NCBI RefSeq assembly: GCF_022134585.1
Contig: NZ_JAKNCT010000006.1
Span: forward strand, 106,355-170,354
DNA length: 64,000 nucleotides
Reading direction: 5' to 3'
Origin: Mesosutterella porci
GTDB lineage: Bacteria > Pseudomonadota > Gammaproteobacteria > Burkholderiales > Burkholderiaceae_F
The notes beneath the pieces were generated by a model, which was not told where the DNA came from, did not search any database, and worked only from the letters and a program-made list of their open reading frames with translations. The position numbers and the translations under genes are program-made. Below, one piece after another: positions 9,196 to 17,771 of this stretch. Numbering within the stretch: position 1 is the first letter of the stretch; each line of letters starts with the position of its first letter.

Positions 9196-9318
9196 ATGTG
9201 GAAGGCGCTGCTTTACCAGACCGTTTGCGTGGTAACCTGCTTCCTGCTGGGATATGTGGCCGTGCGAGCGCTTGACGCTTTGGGCGCCGCAGCGTGGATC
9301 GAAAGGCTGCTCCGATAG
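9196..9318 (+). CDS. small single-helix membrane protein (40 residues)
   Basis: ATG at 9196 follows a strong purine-rich ribosome site (AAAGGGGG, 9182-9189) with normal spacing and ends with TAG at 9316-9318. The product has one hydrophobic helix (about residues 5-27, LLYQTVCVVTCFLLGYVAV) and a short charged tail ending RLLR. It lies 12 bp after the LysR stop and may be cotranscribed. No family is recognised. Its shortness makes it easy to miss and also limits certainty. Confidence 0.5.
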   Translation: MWKALLYQTVCVVTCFLLGYVAVRALDALGAAAWIERLLR

Positions 9319-9399
9319 GTGCGCCCGCGGGCTTTTTCCGTTTTTCCAAATGAAGTCCGCCTCGGGCTCCCCGGCGGCCGCAGCAGGAGTCACCAAGCC

Positions 9400-10632
9400 T
9401 TGAACAGTGAGAAAAAATCCGCGGGGCCCCGCATTGTCGCTCTTGGCCGCGGTAGCACGCGCCTGCCGCTCGCGAAGCGCTATTTCGATTCGATCGAGGT
9501 GCTGGACGGCTTTGACAGCGTCCCGCTGTCCGATATTCTTCTGAGGCGCATCCGGCTGATCGCGGTGCCGTCGCGCCGGGAGACCCGCGGGCGGTCCGCC
9601 CGGGCGAAGCGCAGTCTTGCAAAGGCGATGGGGCTCTCGCTCAGCTCCGAGATCGCCCGCAGGAACCTGGCGGACTGTTTTTTTGGCGACCACGGCCCGA
9701 AAGTGCTCTTTGCTCCTTCTGAAACCGCTGCACGCTTTTACCGGACGCATCTGAGTCCGCTCGGCTTCCAGGTGCTCGAGCTCAAGGATGAAACGAGCCC
9801 GATTCGCCTCGGGGCCTTTTTCCGGCGTGCGGCAAAGCTGCTCGCCTCCTGCGGCCCCGATCGCTCCGAAGGGCTCACGGTCTTTACGGATATGCATGAG
9901 GCACCGCTTCTGCGCCTCTACCGGAAGCTGCACCCGGCGCGCAGGATCGTGCTGCGCTTCCACGACCGGATCGAAGGAGGGCTGGGCGGCCGGGCTCCCA
10001 GCGCGCAGAGGGTGATCCTCAGCGCGAGGGCGCTGCGCTCCAAGGGGGTGGTCGACGAGCTGGAGTCCTACAGCCGCTCCGATGCCGCCGCCCTGGGCGG
10101 CCTTTATCGTCCCAACGGCGTGAACCCGGATGTGATGAGCGGATACGACCGGCCGAGCAGGGACTGCCTGTGGTTTTTCATGGGCAGCCCGGGCCAAGGC
10201 GTGGAAAGGACAAAAGTCCTCGGGGCTCTGCGCGCGGCGCTGCTGTCCGCCTGCCCCGGGCTTGACCGCTGGCTGGTCGAGAAAACAGCCGGGGAGTCCT
10301 CGCAGTGGCTGCCTTACGCGGATTACCTGCGTCTCTGCGCGGGAGCCGAAGTGATGGTCGACCTGGTCCGGATCGGACAGGATGAAGGATATTCCTTCCG
10401 GATGGCGGAGGCGCTTTTCCTGAACCGAAAGATCATCACCAATCGCAGCACGGCCGCCGGCGAGCCCTTCGACAGGCCCGGTCGGCTCTTTCTGATCGGC
10501 CGCGACAGCCCCGAAACGCTCTGGTCATTTCTTCAGACAGAGCCGCAGCCCCTTGAGCCTGAGGCACTCAGGCCCATCGACGCCCGGCTCTGGTGGACGC
10601 CGGAAGACCCGGCGGAGGCAGTCAGGCAATGA
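9400..10632 (+). CDS. probable GT-B-type glycosyltransferase-like surface polysaccharide protein
   Basis: About 410 residues. The C-terminal half has a pattern seen in GT-B-like lipopolysaccharide transferases: YLRLCAGAEVMVDLVRIGQDEGYSF, then RMAEALFLNRKIITNR. The N-terminal half (IVALGRGSTRLPLAKRYFDS) has no recognised motif. The TTG at 9400 is preferred because GGAG (9387-9390) precedes it; a GTG at 9319 is also possible. The stop overlaps the rmlA start (ATGA), so it is the first gene of the rhamnose operon and may transfer rhamnose or act on a rhamnose-containing glycan. The function is inference. Confidence 0.55.
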   Translation: MNSEKKSAGPRIVALGRGSTRLPLAKRYFDSIEVLDGFDSVPLSDILLRRIRLIAVPSRRETRGRSARAKRSLAKAMGLSLSSEIARRNLADCFFGDHGPKVLFAPSETAARFYRTHLSPLGFQVLELKDETSPIRLGAFFRRAAKLLASCGPDRSEGLTVFTDMHEAPLLRLYRKLHPARRIVLRFHDRIEGGLGGRAPSAQRVILSARALRSKGVVDELESYSRSDAAALGGLYRPNGVNPDVMSGYDRPSRDCLWFFMGSPGQGVERTKVLGALRAALLSACPGLDRWLVEKTAGESSQWLPYADYLRLCAGAEVMVDLVRIGQDEGYSFRMAEALFLNRKIITNRSTAAGEPFDRPGRLFLIGRDSPETLWSFLQTEPQPLEPEALRPIDARLWWTPEDPAEAVRQ

Positions 10633-11513
10633 AAGGCATTCTTCTTGCCGGCGGCAGCGGCAGCCGGCTCTATCCCATGACCCGGACCACCTCTAAGCAG
10701 CTGCTCCCGGTCTATGACAAGCCGCTGATCTACTATCCGCTCTCCACATTAATGGATCTTGGAATCACCGAAATGGTCGTCATTTCCACGCCGCGGGACC
10801 TTCCGGGCATCAGGTCGCTGCTGGGCGACGGCGCGGAATTTGGGCTGCGGCTTTCCTACCGGGTGCAGAACAGGCCCGAAGGCATCGCGCAGAGCCTCCT
10901 GATCGCTTCGGACTTCATCGACGAGGACATCTGCCTCATCCTGGGGGACAATCTTTTCTTGCTGAACGGGGAGCTCGCCCGGCTGCGCTCCCTCGCCTCC
11001 GGACAGGCTCTGGAAACGGCCGTGGTGGTGCTCTGCCCCGTAAAGGACCCGGAGCGCTTCGGCGTGGCGGACTGCGATGCCGGCGGGCGGGTGCTCAGGC
11101 TGGTTGAAAAGCCGAAGCTGCCTACTTCAAATCTGGCGGTGACAGGGCTTTACTTCTACCCGTCCGACGTGGCGGGCCTCGCAGCCACGCTTCGGCCTTC
11201 GGCGCGGGGGGAGCTGGAAATCACGGACCTGAACAACCTTTATCTGGCGCAGGGGCGATTGCGCGCGCTCCGGCTCGAAAGGGAGTCGAGATGGCTTGAC
11301 GCCGGCACTCCCGATGCCCTGCTTGAGGCTTCGGAGCTGGCGGCCAGGGCCTGGCGCAATGAAAGGAAGCCTGCGGGCTATCCGGAGGAAATGGCAAGGC
11401 GCCGCGGGCTGATCAGTCAGGAGGACTACGAGGCGCTGCTGCGCTCGATGAAGCCGGGCACGCCGTACCTTGAGCATCTCAGGGCTCTTTCGGCCAGCCT
11501 CTGGCGCAGTTAG
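10629..11513 (+). CDS. rmlA: glucose-1-phosphate thymidylyltransferase
   Basis: A 294-residue enzyme making dTDP-glucose from glucose-1-phosphate and dTTP, the first step to dTDP-L-rhamnose. The nucleotide-binding N-terminus GILLAGGSGSRLYPMTRTTSKQ is intact. LILGDN, VEKPKLP and the C-terminal SRWLDAGT motif are also present. The ATG at 10629 overlaps the previous stop; the upstream in-frame ATG would add a 12-residue tail absent from the family. The gene order is rmlA-C-D-B. Confidence 0.95.
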   Translation: MKGILLAGGSGSRLYPMTRTTSKQLLPVYDKPLIYYPLSTLMDLGITEMVVISTPRDLPGIRSLLGDGAEFGLRLSYRVQNRPEGIAQSLLIASDFIDEDICLILGDNLFLLNGELARLRSLASGQALETAVVVLCPVKDPERFGVADCDAGGRVLRLVEKPKLPTSNLAVTGLYFYPSDVAGLAATLRPSARGELEITDLNNLYLAQGRLRALRLERESRWLDAGTPDALLEASELAARAWRNERKPAGYPEEMARRRGLISQEDYEALLRSMKPGTPYLEHLRALSASLWRS

Positions 11514-11531
11514 GCGGGGAGGGTGACGGAA

Positions 11532-12104
11532 ATGGAAAAGCTTGAAACCGCTCTGCCCGGGGTGTTTGTTCTGGAGCCCCGGATTTCCGGCGACGGACGC
11601 GGGTATTTCTGCGAGACCTGGAATGAAAGGACCATGGCTGAGGCAGGGCTCGACGTGCGGTTCGTTCAGGACAACGAGTCCCTGTCGCACTACGGCGTCA
11701 TCCGAGGCCTCCACTATCAGAAGGGCGGGGCCTCGCAGGCCAAGCTGGTGAGGGTGATTGAGGGAGAAGTGCTCGATGTGGCGCTTGACCTCCGCGCGGG
11801 GTCGCCCACCTTCGGCCGTTTCGCAGCGGTGAAGCTCTCGGGCGAAAACCACCGCCAGGTGTTCATTCCGAAGGGATTCGCCCACGGCTTTGCGGTCCTT
11901 TCGAAACGGGCGGTCTTCGCCTACAAGTGCGATGCCTTTTACGAGCCTGCAGCCGAAGGCTCGGTGAGCGCCCTCGACCCGGAGCTCGGGATTGACTGGG
12001 GGGTGCCCGCCTCGCAGGCCTCTTTTTCGGAAAAGGACCGGAACGCGCAGAGTTTCGCGCGCTATCGCTCGAATCCGGATTTCTTTTTCGGGAGGCGGCC
12101 GTGA
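11532..12104 (+). CDS. rmlC: dTDP-4-dehydrorhamnose 3,5-epimerase
   Basis: A 190-residue cupin enzyme, the third step of dTDP-L-rhamnose synthesis. It has YFCETWNERTM, the catalytic-His region GVIRGLHYQKG and IPKGFAHGFAVLS. A purine-rich ribosome site (GGGGAGGG, 11515-11522) favours the ATG at 11532; an in-frame GTG at 11523 abuts that site and would add three residues. The next gene overlaps its stop. Confidence 0.93.
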   Translation: MEKLETALPGVFVLEPRISGDGRGYFCETWNERTMAEAGLDVRFVQDNESLSHYGVIRGLHYQKGGASQAKLVRVIEGEVLDVALDLRAGSPTFGRFAAVKLSGENHRQVFIPKGFAHGFAVLSKRAVFAYKCDAFYEPAAEGSVSALDPELGIDWGVPASQASFSEKDRNAQSFARYRSNPDFFFGRRP

Positions 12105-12949
12105 TCGCGGTGACGGGGGCGGACGGCCAGCTCGGACAGGCCCTTGTCCGGAGGGCCTCGGGGCTCGGGATTGGGGTGCTCGCGCTCGGGCGCGCTCAGC
12201 TTGATGTGACGGATTCCGCCCGCATTTCGCAGCTGCTGGGCGCAGGCCGCTTCGAGGCCGTCGTTAACTGCGCAGCCTACAACGCGGTGGACAGGGCCGA
12301 GGACTGCCCGGGAGAGGCCTTTGCGGTGAACGCCTATGCGCCCTGGCTGCTTGCGCAGCAGGGCATTCCCTTGGTGCACGTCTCAACCGACTACGTCTTC
12401 GACGGCGTATCAGAAAGGCTCTGCGAGGTCACTGACGCACCGAGCCCGCTTTCGGCCTACGGGCTGAGCAAACGCGCGGGCGAGGCCGCGCTCCTTGAAA
12501 GCGGGGCGCGGGGCCTGATCGTCCGCACAGCCTGGCTCTATTCCAAGCGGGAAGGAACGCGGAATTTTTTTCAAACGATCCGCAGGCTTGCCCGCGAGCG
12601 GCCGGAAATTTCCGTCGTGGACGACCAGGTGGGCTCGCCCACGCTCGCCGAGGATCTGGCCGAGGCCATTCTCCTTCTCATTCGCGCCGGGGCGCACTGC
12701 CGCCCGATGAGTCTTTTCCATTTCGCAGGGAAGGGCAGCTGCTCGCGCTTCGAATTCGCCCGGGCGATCGTGCGGGCCGAGGGGCTCGACTGCCGCGTTC
12801 GCCCGGTGCACACCGGAGCCTTTCCGTCGCGGGCGCGAAGGCCCGCGCATGCCGTTTTGTCCTGCTCGCGCTTTGAGCACGCCTGCGGAGTTGCCCCCAG
12901 GGGGTGGCTTGAGGCGCTCGAGAGCCGCGAGGCCTGGGAGGTGCTGTGA
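12101..12949 (+). CDS. rmlD: dTDP-4-dehydrorhamnose reductase
   Basis: A 282-residue short-chain dehydrogenase/reductase doing the last reduction to dTDP-L-rhamnose. It shows GADGQLG at the N-terminal nucleotide site, NCAAYNAVDRAE, VSTDYVFDG and the catalytic YGLSKRAGE. It starts at GTG in a GTGA overlap with rmlC, with GGAGGCGG upstream. The last 4 bases overlap rmlB. Confidence 0.93.
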   Translation: MIAVTGADGQLGQALVRRASGLGIGVLALGRAQLDVTDSARISQLLGAGRFEAVVNCAAYNAVDRAEDCPGEAFAVNAYAPWLLAQQGIPLVHVSTDYVFDGVSERLCEVTDAPSPLSAYGLSKRAGEAALLESGARGLIVRTAWLYSKREGTRNFFQTIRRLARERPEISVVDDQVGSPTLAEDLAEAILLLIRAGAHCRPMSLFHFAGKGSCSRFEFARAIVRAEGLDCRVRPVHTGAFPSRARRPAHAVLSCSRFEHACGVAPRGWLEALESREAWEVL

Positions 12950-13971
12950 CCGCTTTTGAAAGAACGATACTTGTGACCGGAGGTGCGGGCTTCATCGGCT
13001 CGAACTTCATATTCGGGCTCGAGCGGCGCAGGCCTGAGATCCGCGTGATTGATCTCGACCTGCTCACCTACGCCGCGCACCCGCAGATCTGGGAAGCGCA
13101 GAAGGCGATGCCCGGCGTCGTGCCGGTCCGCGGGGACATCTGCGATACGGCCCTGGTCGCCCCGCTGCTCGAGCGCTTTGACGTGACCGGCATCATCCAT
13201 TTCGCGGCAGAGAGCCACGTCGACAACTCGATCTCAAACCCCCAGGGCTTCGTCCGCACGAACGTCCTGGGCACGGCCTCGCTGCTCACGGCGGCCGTCC
13301 GGGTCTGGAAGAAAAAAGGGGTTCTCGGCTCCGCTCGCTTTCACCATGTTTCTACGGACGAGGTCTATGGAGCGCTCGGGCCCGAGGGCTTCTTCGTCGA
13401 GTCGACGCCCTATGCCCCGAGCAGCCCCTATTCAGCCAGCAAGGCTTCGTCGGATCTGCTCGTGCGGGCATTCGGGCGAACCTACGGCCTCAACTACACC
13501 ATTTCCAACTGCTCGAATAATTTCGGCCCCTGGCAGCACGCCGAAAAGCTCATTCCCACGGTGATTCGCAAAGCCCTTGCGGGCGAGCCTGTGCCGATCT
13601 ACGGCACCGGGGCCAACGTCCGCGACTGGCTGTGGGTCGGAGACCATTGCCGCGCGATTGAAAGCATTTTCTTCGACGCAGCTCCCGGCGAGACCTTCAA
13701 CGTGGGCGGACACGGAGAGCGCGGCAACCTTGAGATGGCGCGCAGCATCTGCGCGCTGCTTGACCGCCTCAGTCCCCGCCCGGACGGCAGGCCCTACGCT
13801 GCACAGATCGCTTTTGTGTCAGACCGTCCCGGACACGATTTCCGCTACGCCATTGATCCGTCAAAAATCGAGCGCGAGCTCGGCTGGCGGCCAGGCCTCA
13901 CCTTTGAGCAGGCGCTGGAGCGGACCGTGCGCTGGTACCTGGGGGAAGGCCGCGCACTGCTCTCGCCTTAG
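12946..13971 (+). CDS. rmlB: dTDP-glucose 4,6-dehydratase
   Basis: A 341-residue extended SDR, the second step of dTDP-L-rhamnose synthesis. It has NAD-binding TGGAGFIGSN (11-20), FAAESHVDNSI, the active-site HVSTDEVYG, YSASKASSD and RDWLWVGDH. It starts at GTG overlapping the rmlD stop. It ends the compact rml set; the next gene follows after 86 bp with its own strong ribosome site. Confidence 0.95.
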   Translation: MTAFERTILVTGGAGFIGSNFIFGLERRRPEIRVIDLDLLTYAAHPQIWEAQKAMPGVVPVRGDICDTALVAPLLERFDVTGIIHFAAESHVDNSISNPQGFVRTNVLGTASLLTAAVRVWKKKGVLGSARFHHVSTDEVYGALGPEGFFVESTPYAPSSPYSASKASSDLLVRAFGRTYGLNYTISNCSNNFGPWQHAEKLIPTVIRKALAGEPVPIYGTGANVRDWLWVGDHCRAIESIFFDAAPGETFNVGGHGERGNLEMARSICALLDRLSPRPDGRPYAAQIAFVSDRPGHDFRYAIDPSKIERELGWRPGLTFEQALERTVRWYLGEGRALLSP

Positions 13972-14057
13972 GACGCCGCGCCCTCTGCGGATCAGCCTCG
14001 CGCCGTCCGTCCGGCGGATTATGATGTCCGGAGCCTTTTCGGGGGAGGATGGATCCC

Positions 14058-15245
14058 ATGCAATCTTTCAGCTTTCAGAACAAGGGCCGGCTGCTGTTCG
14101 GCGAGGACATGAAGGGCGCTTTCGCGCGGCTTGCGGCCGCGCTTTCAAACCGCGCCTTGGTCGTCTGCGGGGCGCACTTCTCCCGCAGCGGCGAGCTGGC
14201 CGGCTTCGAGCAGGCGCTTGAGGCCGCCGGAGTGCGCGTCTGGGTGGAGCCCGACCTCGGCAGCCCCAGCATCGAGCAGGCCCGCGCCATGATGGAGCTC
14301 TGCCGCCGGCAGTCCATCGGTCTTGTGATCGGCGTGGGCGGCGCCACTGCCATGGATTTTGCGAAAATCGTGGCCTACGGGGCGGCGCAGAAGCGCGACG
14401 TCTGGCCCGAGATTGAGCAGCGCGGCGAGCCCCGGGGCGGCAGCAGGCTCGCCCTTGCCACGGTTCCCACCTATCCCTCGTCAGGCTCTGACATGGACGG
14501 GGCGGCCGAGATGGTCGAAAAGGAAACCGGGCGCGCGGGCGGGCTCTACGGCGAGCTTCTTCAGACTGACCTCTGCTGGCTCAATCCCGGCTATGCGACC
14601 GGCATTCCCTCGCCGATCCTCGCCTATGGCGCGATGACCGCCGTGATTCAGGCCGGCGTCGCCTTCCTGAGCGGGGGGCGCTGCAGCTTTGCGGAAAACG
14701 CGAGCCTTGCCGCCTCCCGCACGATTCTTTCCAACCTGGCCGCGGCCCTCAGGGGCGACCGGGAGGCGATTGGCGAGCTGCAGCTTGCGGCCTGCATGAA
14801 CGGCTTCGGGACGACCTCATTCGGAAAGAAAGAGGTTGATTTCAGCCTGTACTTCATTGAGGGCATCATTGAAAACTACTGGGAGATTCCGTACGTGCCC
14901 GCGATCACGATACTGTTTCCTCACTGGCTGCGAAGCGTCTGGAGCGACGGAGAAGCCTTCCGTGATTACTTCAGGCTCGCCTGGGGCGTGGATACCCGGG
15001 GGCTGTCGGGGGGTGAGGCCCTGCAAAAGGGGCTTGATGCCATTCATCAGGCCTATGATGGCTTTGGCATCGCCTGGACGCTCCAAGGCCTCAAGCCGAT
15101 GAATCCCGGACGCGAGAAGCTTCTTCAGTTCGTGCGTGAGCCCGGCCCCTGCGAAAGCTCGTTCAGGGCTTTCACAGAAGACGACATCGCGGCTCTTATC
15201 CTTGAAGCCCAGGGCCGCGGCCCGATTAATCCGCGTTTCAATTGA
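14058..15245 (+). CDS. iron-alcohol-dehydrogenase-fold protein lacking the metal ligands (predicted pseudoenzyme)
   Basis: A 395-residue protein of the iron-containing alcohol dehydrogenase superfamily. The N-terminal NAD(P) domain is recognisable (GVGGATAMDFAKI, LPTYPSSGSDMDG-like segment). Aligned by eye to E. coli YqhD, whose metal ligands are Asp194, His198, His267 and His281, the matching positions are Thr194, Gln198, Tyr265 and Tyr279, with the 14-residue spacing of the last pair kept. It is therefore unlikely to bind iron or zinc normally. The ATG at 14058 is preferred over 14049 because GGGGGAGG ends about 9 bases upstream of it. It sits just after rmlB and before a phosphoesterase. 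Role unknown; a sugar-related or regulatory role is speculation. Confidence 0.8.
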   Translation: MQSFSFQNKGRLLFGEDMKGAFARLAAALSNRALVVCGAHFSRSGELAGFEQALEAAGVRVWVEPDLGSPSIEQARAMMELCRRQSIGLVIGVGGATAMDFAKIVAYGAAQKRDVWPEIEQRGEPRGGSRLALATVPTYPSSGSDMDGAAEMVEKETGRAGGLYGELLQTDLCWLNPGYATGIPSPILAYGAMTAVIQAGVAFLSGGRCSFAENASLAASRTILSNLAAALRGDREAIGELQLAACMNGFGTTSFGKKEVDFSLYFIEGIIENYWEIPYVPAITILFPHWLRSVWSDGEAFRDYFRLAWGVDTRGLSGGEALQKGLDAIHQAYDGFGIAWTLQGLKPMNPGREKLLQFVREPGPCESSFRAFTEDDIAALILEAQGRGPINPRFN

Positions 15246-15258
15246 AAGGAAAAGCGCC

Positions 15259-16542
15259 ATGACAACTCTTCTGAAGCTCTCACGTCGCCGCCTGCTGGCC
15301 GGAAGTGCGGCCGCGGCGGCTCTTTCCGCCTCCGGATGCGCAGCGTCGCGCGGCCCGCAGGAGGTCGATCCCACGCCGCCCCCAGTCTGGCCGCGGCTTA
15401 CCGTGGGAGGGGACTGCGCCCGCTCGGTCACGGTCCAGTGGAAACGGCAGGGACCGGGCGAGCTTGTCCTGAGGCGCTCGGACCATCAGGGCGCTGAACG
15501 GCGGTTTGACGCCCCGCAGTGCGACGCGGAAGCCGAGGGCGTGATCTTTCCCCTCCACACGGTGAGGATTGACGGACTGGAGCCCGGCCAGGACTACGAG
15601 TACCGCGTGGAGCCGAACGGCTCCTGGTTCCGGTTCAGGACTGCGCAGAGCGGCCGCTGCCGGGCTCTGGTATTCGCCGACAGCCAGTCCAACGACCGTT
15701 TCAGGACCTGGGCGCGGGTCTACCGCGGGGCGCTCAGACACTTTCCGAGGCCGGATTTCGCCGCGAACCTCGGCGACCTTGTAGACATGGGCAGCCGCTT
15801 GTCCTACTGGGCCGACTGGTTCGAGGCCGTGACGCCTGCCATCGCGAGCGTTCCCGAGGCCCCGGTGATGGGAAACCACGAGTGCTACCGAAAGAATCCC
15901 GGCGACCGGCAGTTTCGCCCGATCATGCCGAGGGCCTATCTCGAGGCCTTCCCGGTGCCGGAAAACGGCGAGGGCGACCTCGAGCGCTGGTACTACGCCT
16001 TTGACTGCGGCCCCGTGCACTTCATCGTGCTCAACACGCAGTGGCTCGAGGCTGCGGCCTTCAGGCCCCGCCTCTACGAGCGGATGAAGCTGTGGTTTCT
16101 TGAAAAAGGCTCCAAAACGGAACTGCCCTGGCGGGTCGTGATGATGCACAAGGACATCCTGCACTATCAGAGGCCGGGCAAACCCTGGAAAACCCGCTTT
16201 TCACAGACCGGCAGGCGGCTGATGCCGCTGTTTGAGCAGACCGGCATCGATCTCGTCCTCACCGGACACCTACACACGTACCGCAGGCGCGGCTTCGTGA
16301 GAAACTTCAGGCACTCAAAGGACGGCCCCTATTATTTTGTCTGCGGCGTGTCGGGCAACATCAGGCACAATGTCGAGGCGTTGCATGAGCTTGACCTTTA
16401 TGCCGCGCCAAGGCCCGAGACAGACAACTTCATGACCCTTGAGGCTGATGCGGGGACGCTTTCGGTGCGCTGCTTCCTGCCGGACGGCCGGGAGCTGGAC
16501 CACGCACTGCTCGAGCGCTCCCCAGCCAGGGCGGCCGGTTGA
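15259..16542 (+). CDS. Tat-exported lipoprotein metallophosphoesterase (purple acid phosphatase-like)
   Basis: A 427-residue protein. The N-terminus has a twin-arginine motif (SRRRLLAG, about 8-15) and a lipobox ending ASGC (Cys27), so it is probably a Tat-exported lipoprotein. A fibronectin-like N-terminal domain (about 45-130) precedes the calcineurin-type phosphoesterase domain. Metal motifs are ADSQS (Gln in place of the usual His), GDLVD, GNHE, MMHKD and TGHLHTYRR. The ATG at 15259 has AAAGGA upstream and gives a proper signal; a longer frame start lies inside the preceding gene. The substrate is unknown. Confidence 0.85.
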   Translation: MTTLLKLSRRRLLAGSAAAAALSASGCAASRGPQEVDPTPPPVWPRLTVGGDCARSVTVQWKRQGPGELVLRRSDHQGAERRFDAPQCDAEAEGVIFPLHTVRIDGLEPGQDYEYRVEPNGSWFRFRTAQSGRCRALVFADSQSNDRFRTWARVYRGALRHFPRPDFAANLGDLVDMGSRLSYWADWFEAVTPAIASVPEAPVMGNHECYRKNPGDRQFRPIMPRAYLEAFPVPENGEGDLERWYYAFDCGPVHFIVLNTQWLEAAAFRPRLYERMKLWFLEKGSKTELPWRVVMMHKDILHYQRPGKPWKTRFSQTGRRLMPLFEQTGIDLVLTGHLHTYRRRGFVRNFRHSKDGPYYFVCGVSGNIRHNVEALHELDLYAAPRPETDNFMTLEADAGTLSVRCFLPDGRELDHALLERSPARAAG

Positions 16543-16666
16543 CCGGGCCGGGAGTCCCGCCGGGCTCGCAGAAGGTGAAAAGACGGAAAAGGTCTGAAAA
16601 GGGATGGAAAAGACGGCGCCCCCGGCAGTCCCCGCCTGAGGGAGCGGCAGGGGGCTGCCTCTGGAA

Positions 16667-17593
16667 TCAGGGCTGCTTCTGGGGCTGCTCGGGCTTTCCG
16701 CTCTGGACCACGAGCAGCGGGATGGAGCTGTGCGCGGCGAGCGTCTGCGCGGTGGACCCCATCACGGCGGATTTGAGCCGCGTGTAGCCGTGAGTGCCGG
16801 TGACTAGCAGGTCGATGCCGTTGGCCTCCGCATAGGCGGTGATTTCCGAGGCGGGGTTGCCCACGAGGCAGACCCCGTGCGTTTCAAGCTTCGCCCGCTC
16901 GAAAAGCGGCTGCACCTTCGACATGGCGTCCTTGAAGTCGTTTTGCTCGAGTTCGGTGATTTCCTGGTCCGAGAGCGTCGGCATGGCGATGCCCGTGACG
17001 TTCGTGAGAGCCGCGCCGCGGTAATCATTCACGACGTTGATGAGGTCGAACCGCGCGTTGCGCCCGAACAGCTTCGGGTGCTTCAGAATGTACTGCGCGG
17101 CGGCAGCCCCGTAGGAGGATCCGTCAACGCAGACGCCCACGTGCAGGTCGTCGCCAAGCGGTCCCTGCTTTTCCTTGACAAGGAGTACCGGGCAGCAGGC
17201 CATCGAGATCACGCCAGTGGACACCGAGGTCATGAAAAGGCCGCGCAGCGCCCCGAGCCCCCGGGTGCCCATCACGATCAGGTCGGCCCCGTAGCGCTTT
17301 GCTTCCTCGGCGATTTTCTGGTCGGGCACGCCCACCTGTATCGACTCGCGTACGAACAGCCCCTCGCTGTTCAGAACCTGGCGGCAGCGGGTGAAGACCC
17401 GCTCGGCGTGCTCTTCGTAATAGCGGTCGATCGCCCCCTGGCCGAACAGGATCGAGGAGCGGTGCTTAAGGGGCGTCTGAACGTTGAGAAGCTCAATGCT
17501 TGCACTCGCGCCGAGCAGGGTTTTCCTCGAGGCGAGGAATTCGACGGCGTGGCGGCTGCCCGAGCTCAGGTCGACGGGAACCAGTATTTTCAT
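16667..17593 (-). CDS. tandem-domain universal stress protein
   Basis: A 308-residue cytoplasmic protein with two UspA domains. Domain 1 begins MKILVPVDLSSGSR and domain 2 begins LHVGVCVDGSSYG. The second domain keeps the ATP-binding pattern GTHG-x9-GST. In the first, GTRG-x9-TSV replaces the usual Gly, so nucleotide binding may be asymmetric. The ATG at 17593 was chosen because it begins the first Usp domain and has AGGAG upstream. Transcription is independent of the plus-strand neighbours. Confidence 0.9.
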   Translation of the reverse strand: MKILVPVDLSSGSRHAVEFLASRKTLLGASASIELLNVQTPLKHRSSILFGQGAIDRYYEEHAERVFTRCRQVLNSEGLFVRESIQVGVPDQKIAEEAKRYGADLIVMGTRGLGALRGLFMTSVSTGVISMACCPVLLVKEKQGPLGDDLHVGVCVDGSSYGAAAAQYILKHPKLFGRNARFDLINVVNDYRGAALTNVTGIAMPTLSDQEITELEQNDFKDAMSKVQPLFERAKLETHGVCLVGNPASEITAYAEANGIDLLVTGTHGYTRLKSAVMGSTAQTLAAHSSIPLLVVQSGKPEQPQKQP

Positions 17594-17771
17594 TTTTCTG
17601 CAGCTCCTCACAGGAAAGTTAGTGCTGAACACCCCCTGAAGAACCGAGGTTCTTCAGGGACTGCGCTTTGATTATGCCGAGTATAGGCTGAGCCGGGGCT
17701 TGCGGTGGATGGAAATAAGACCTTTTCCGATTTTTTTTCGGAACCGGGCCGCCGGGCGCGCGCGGCGGGGA

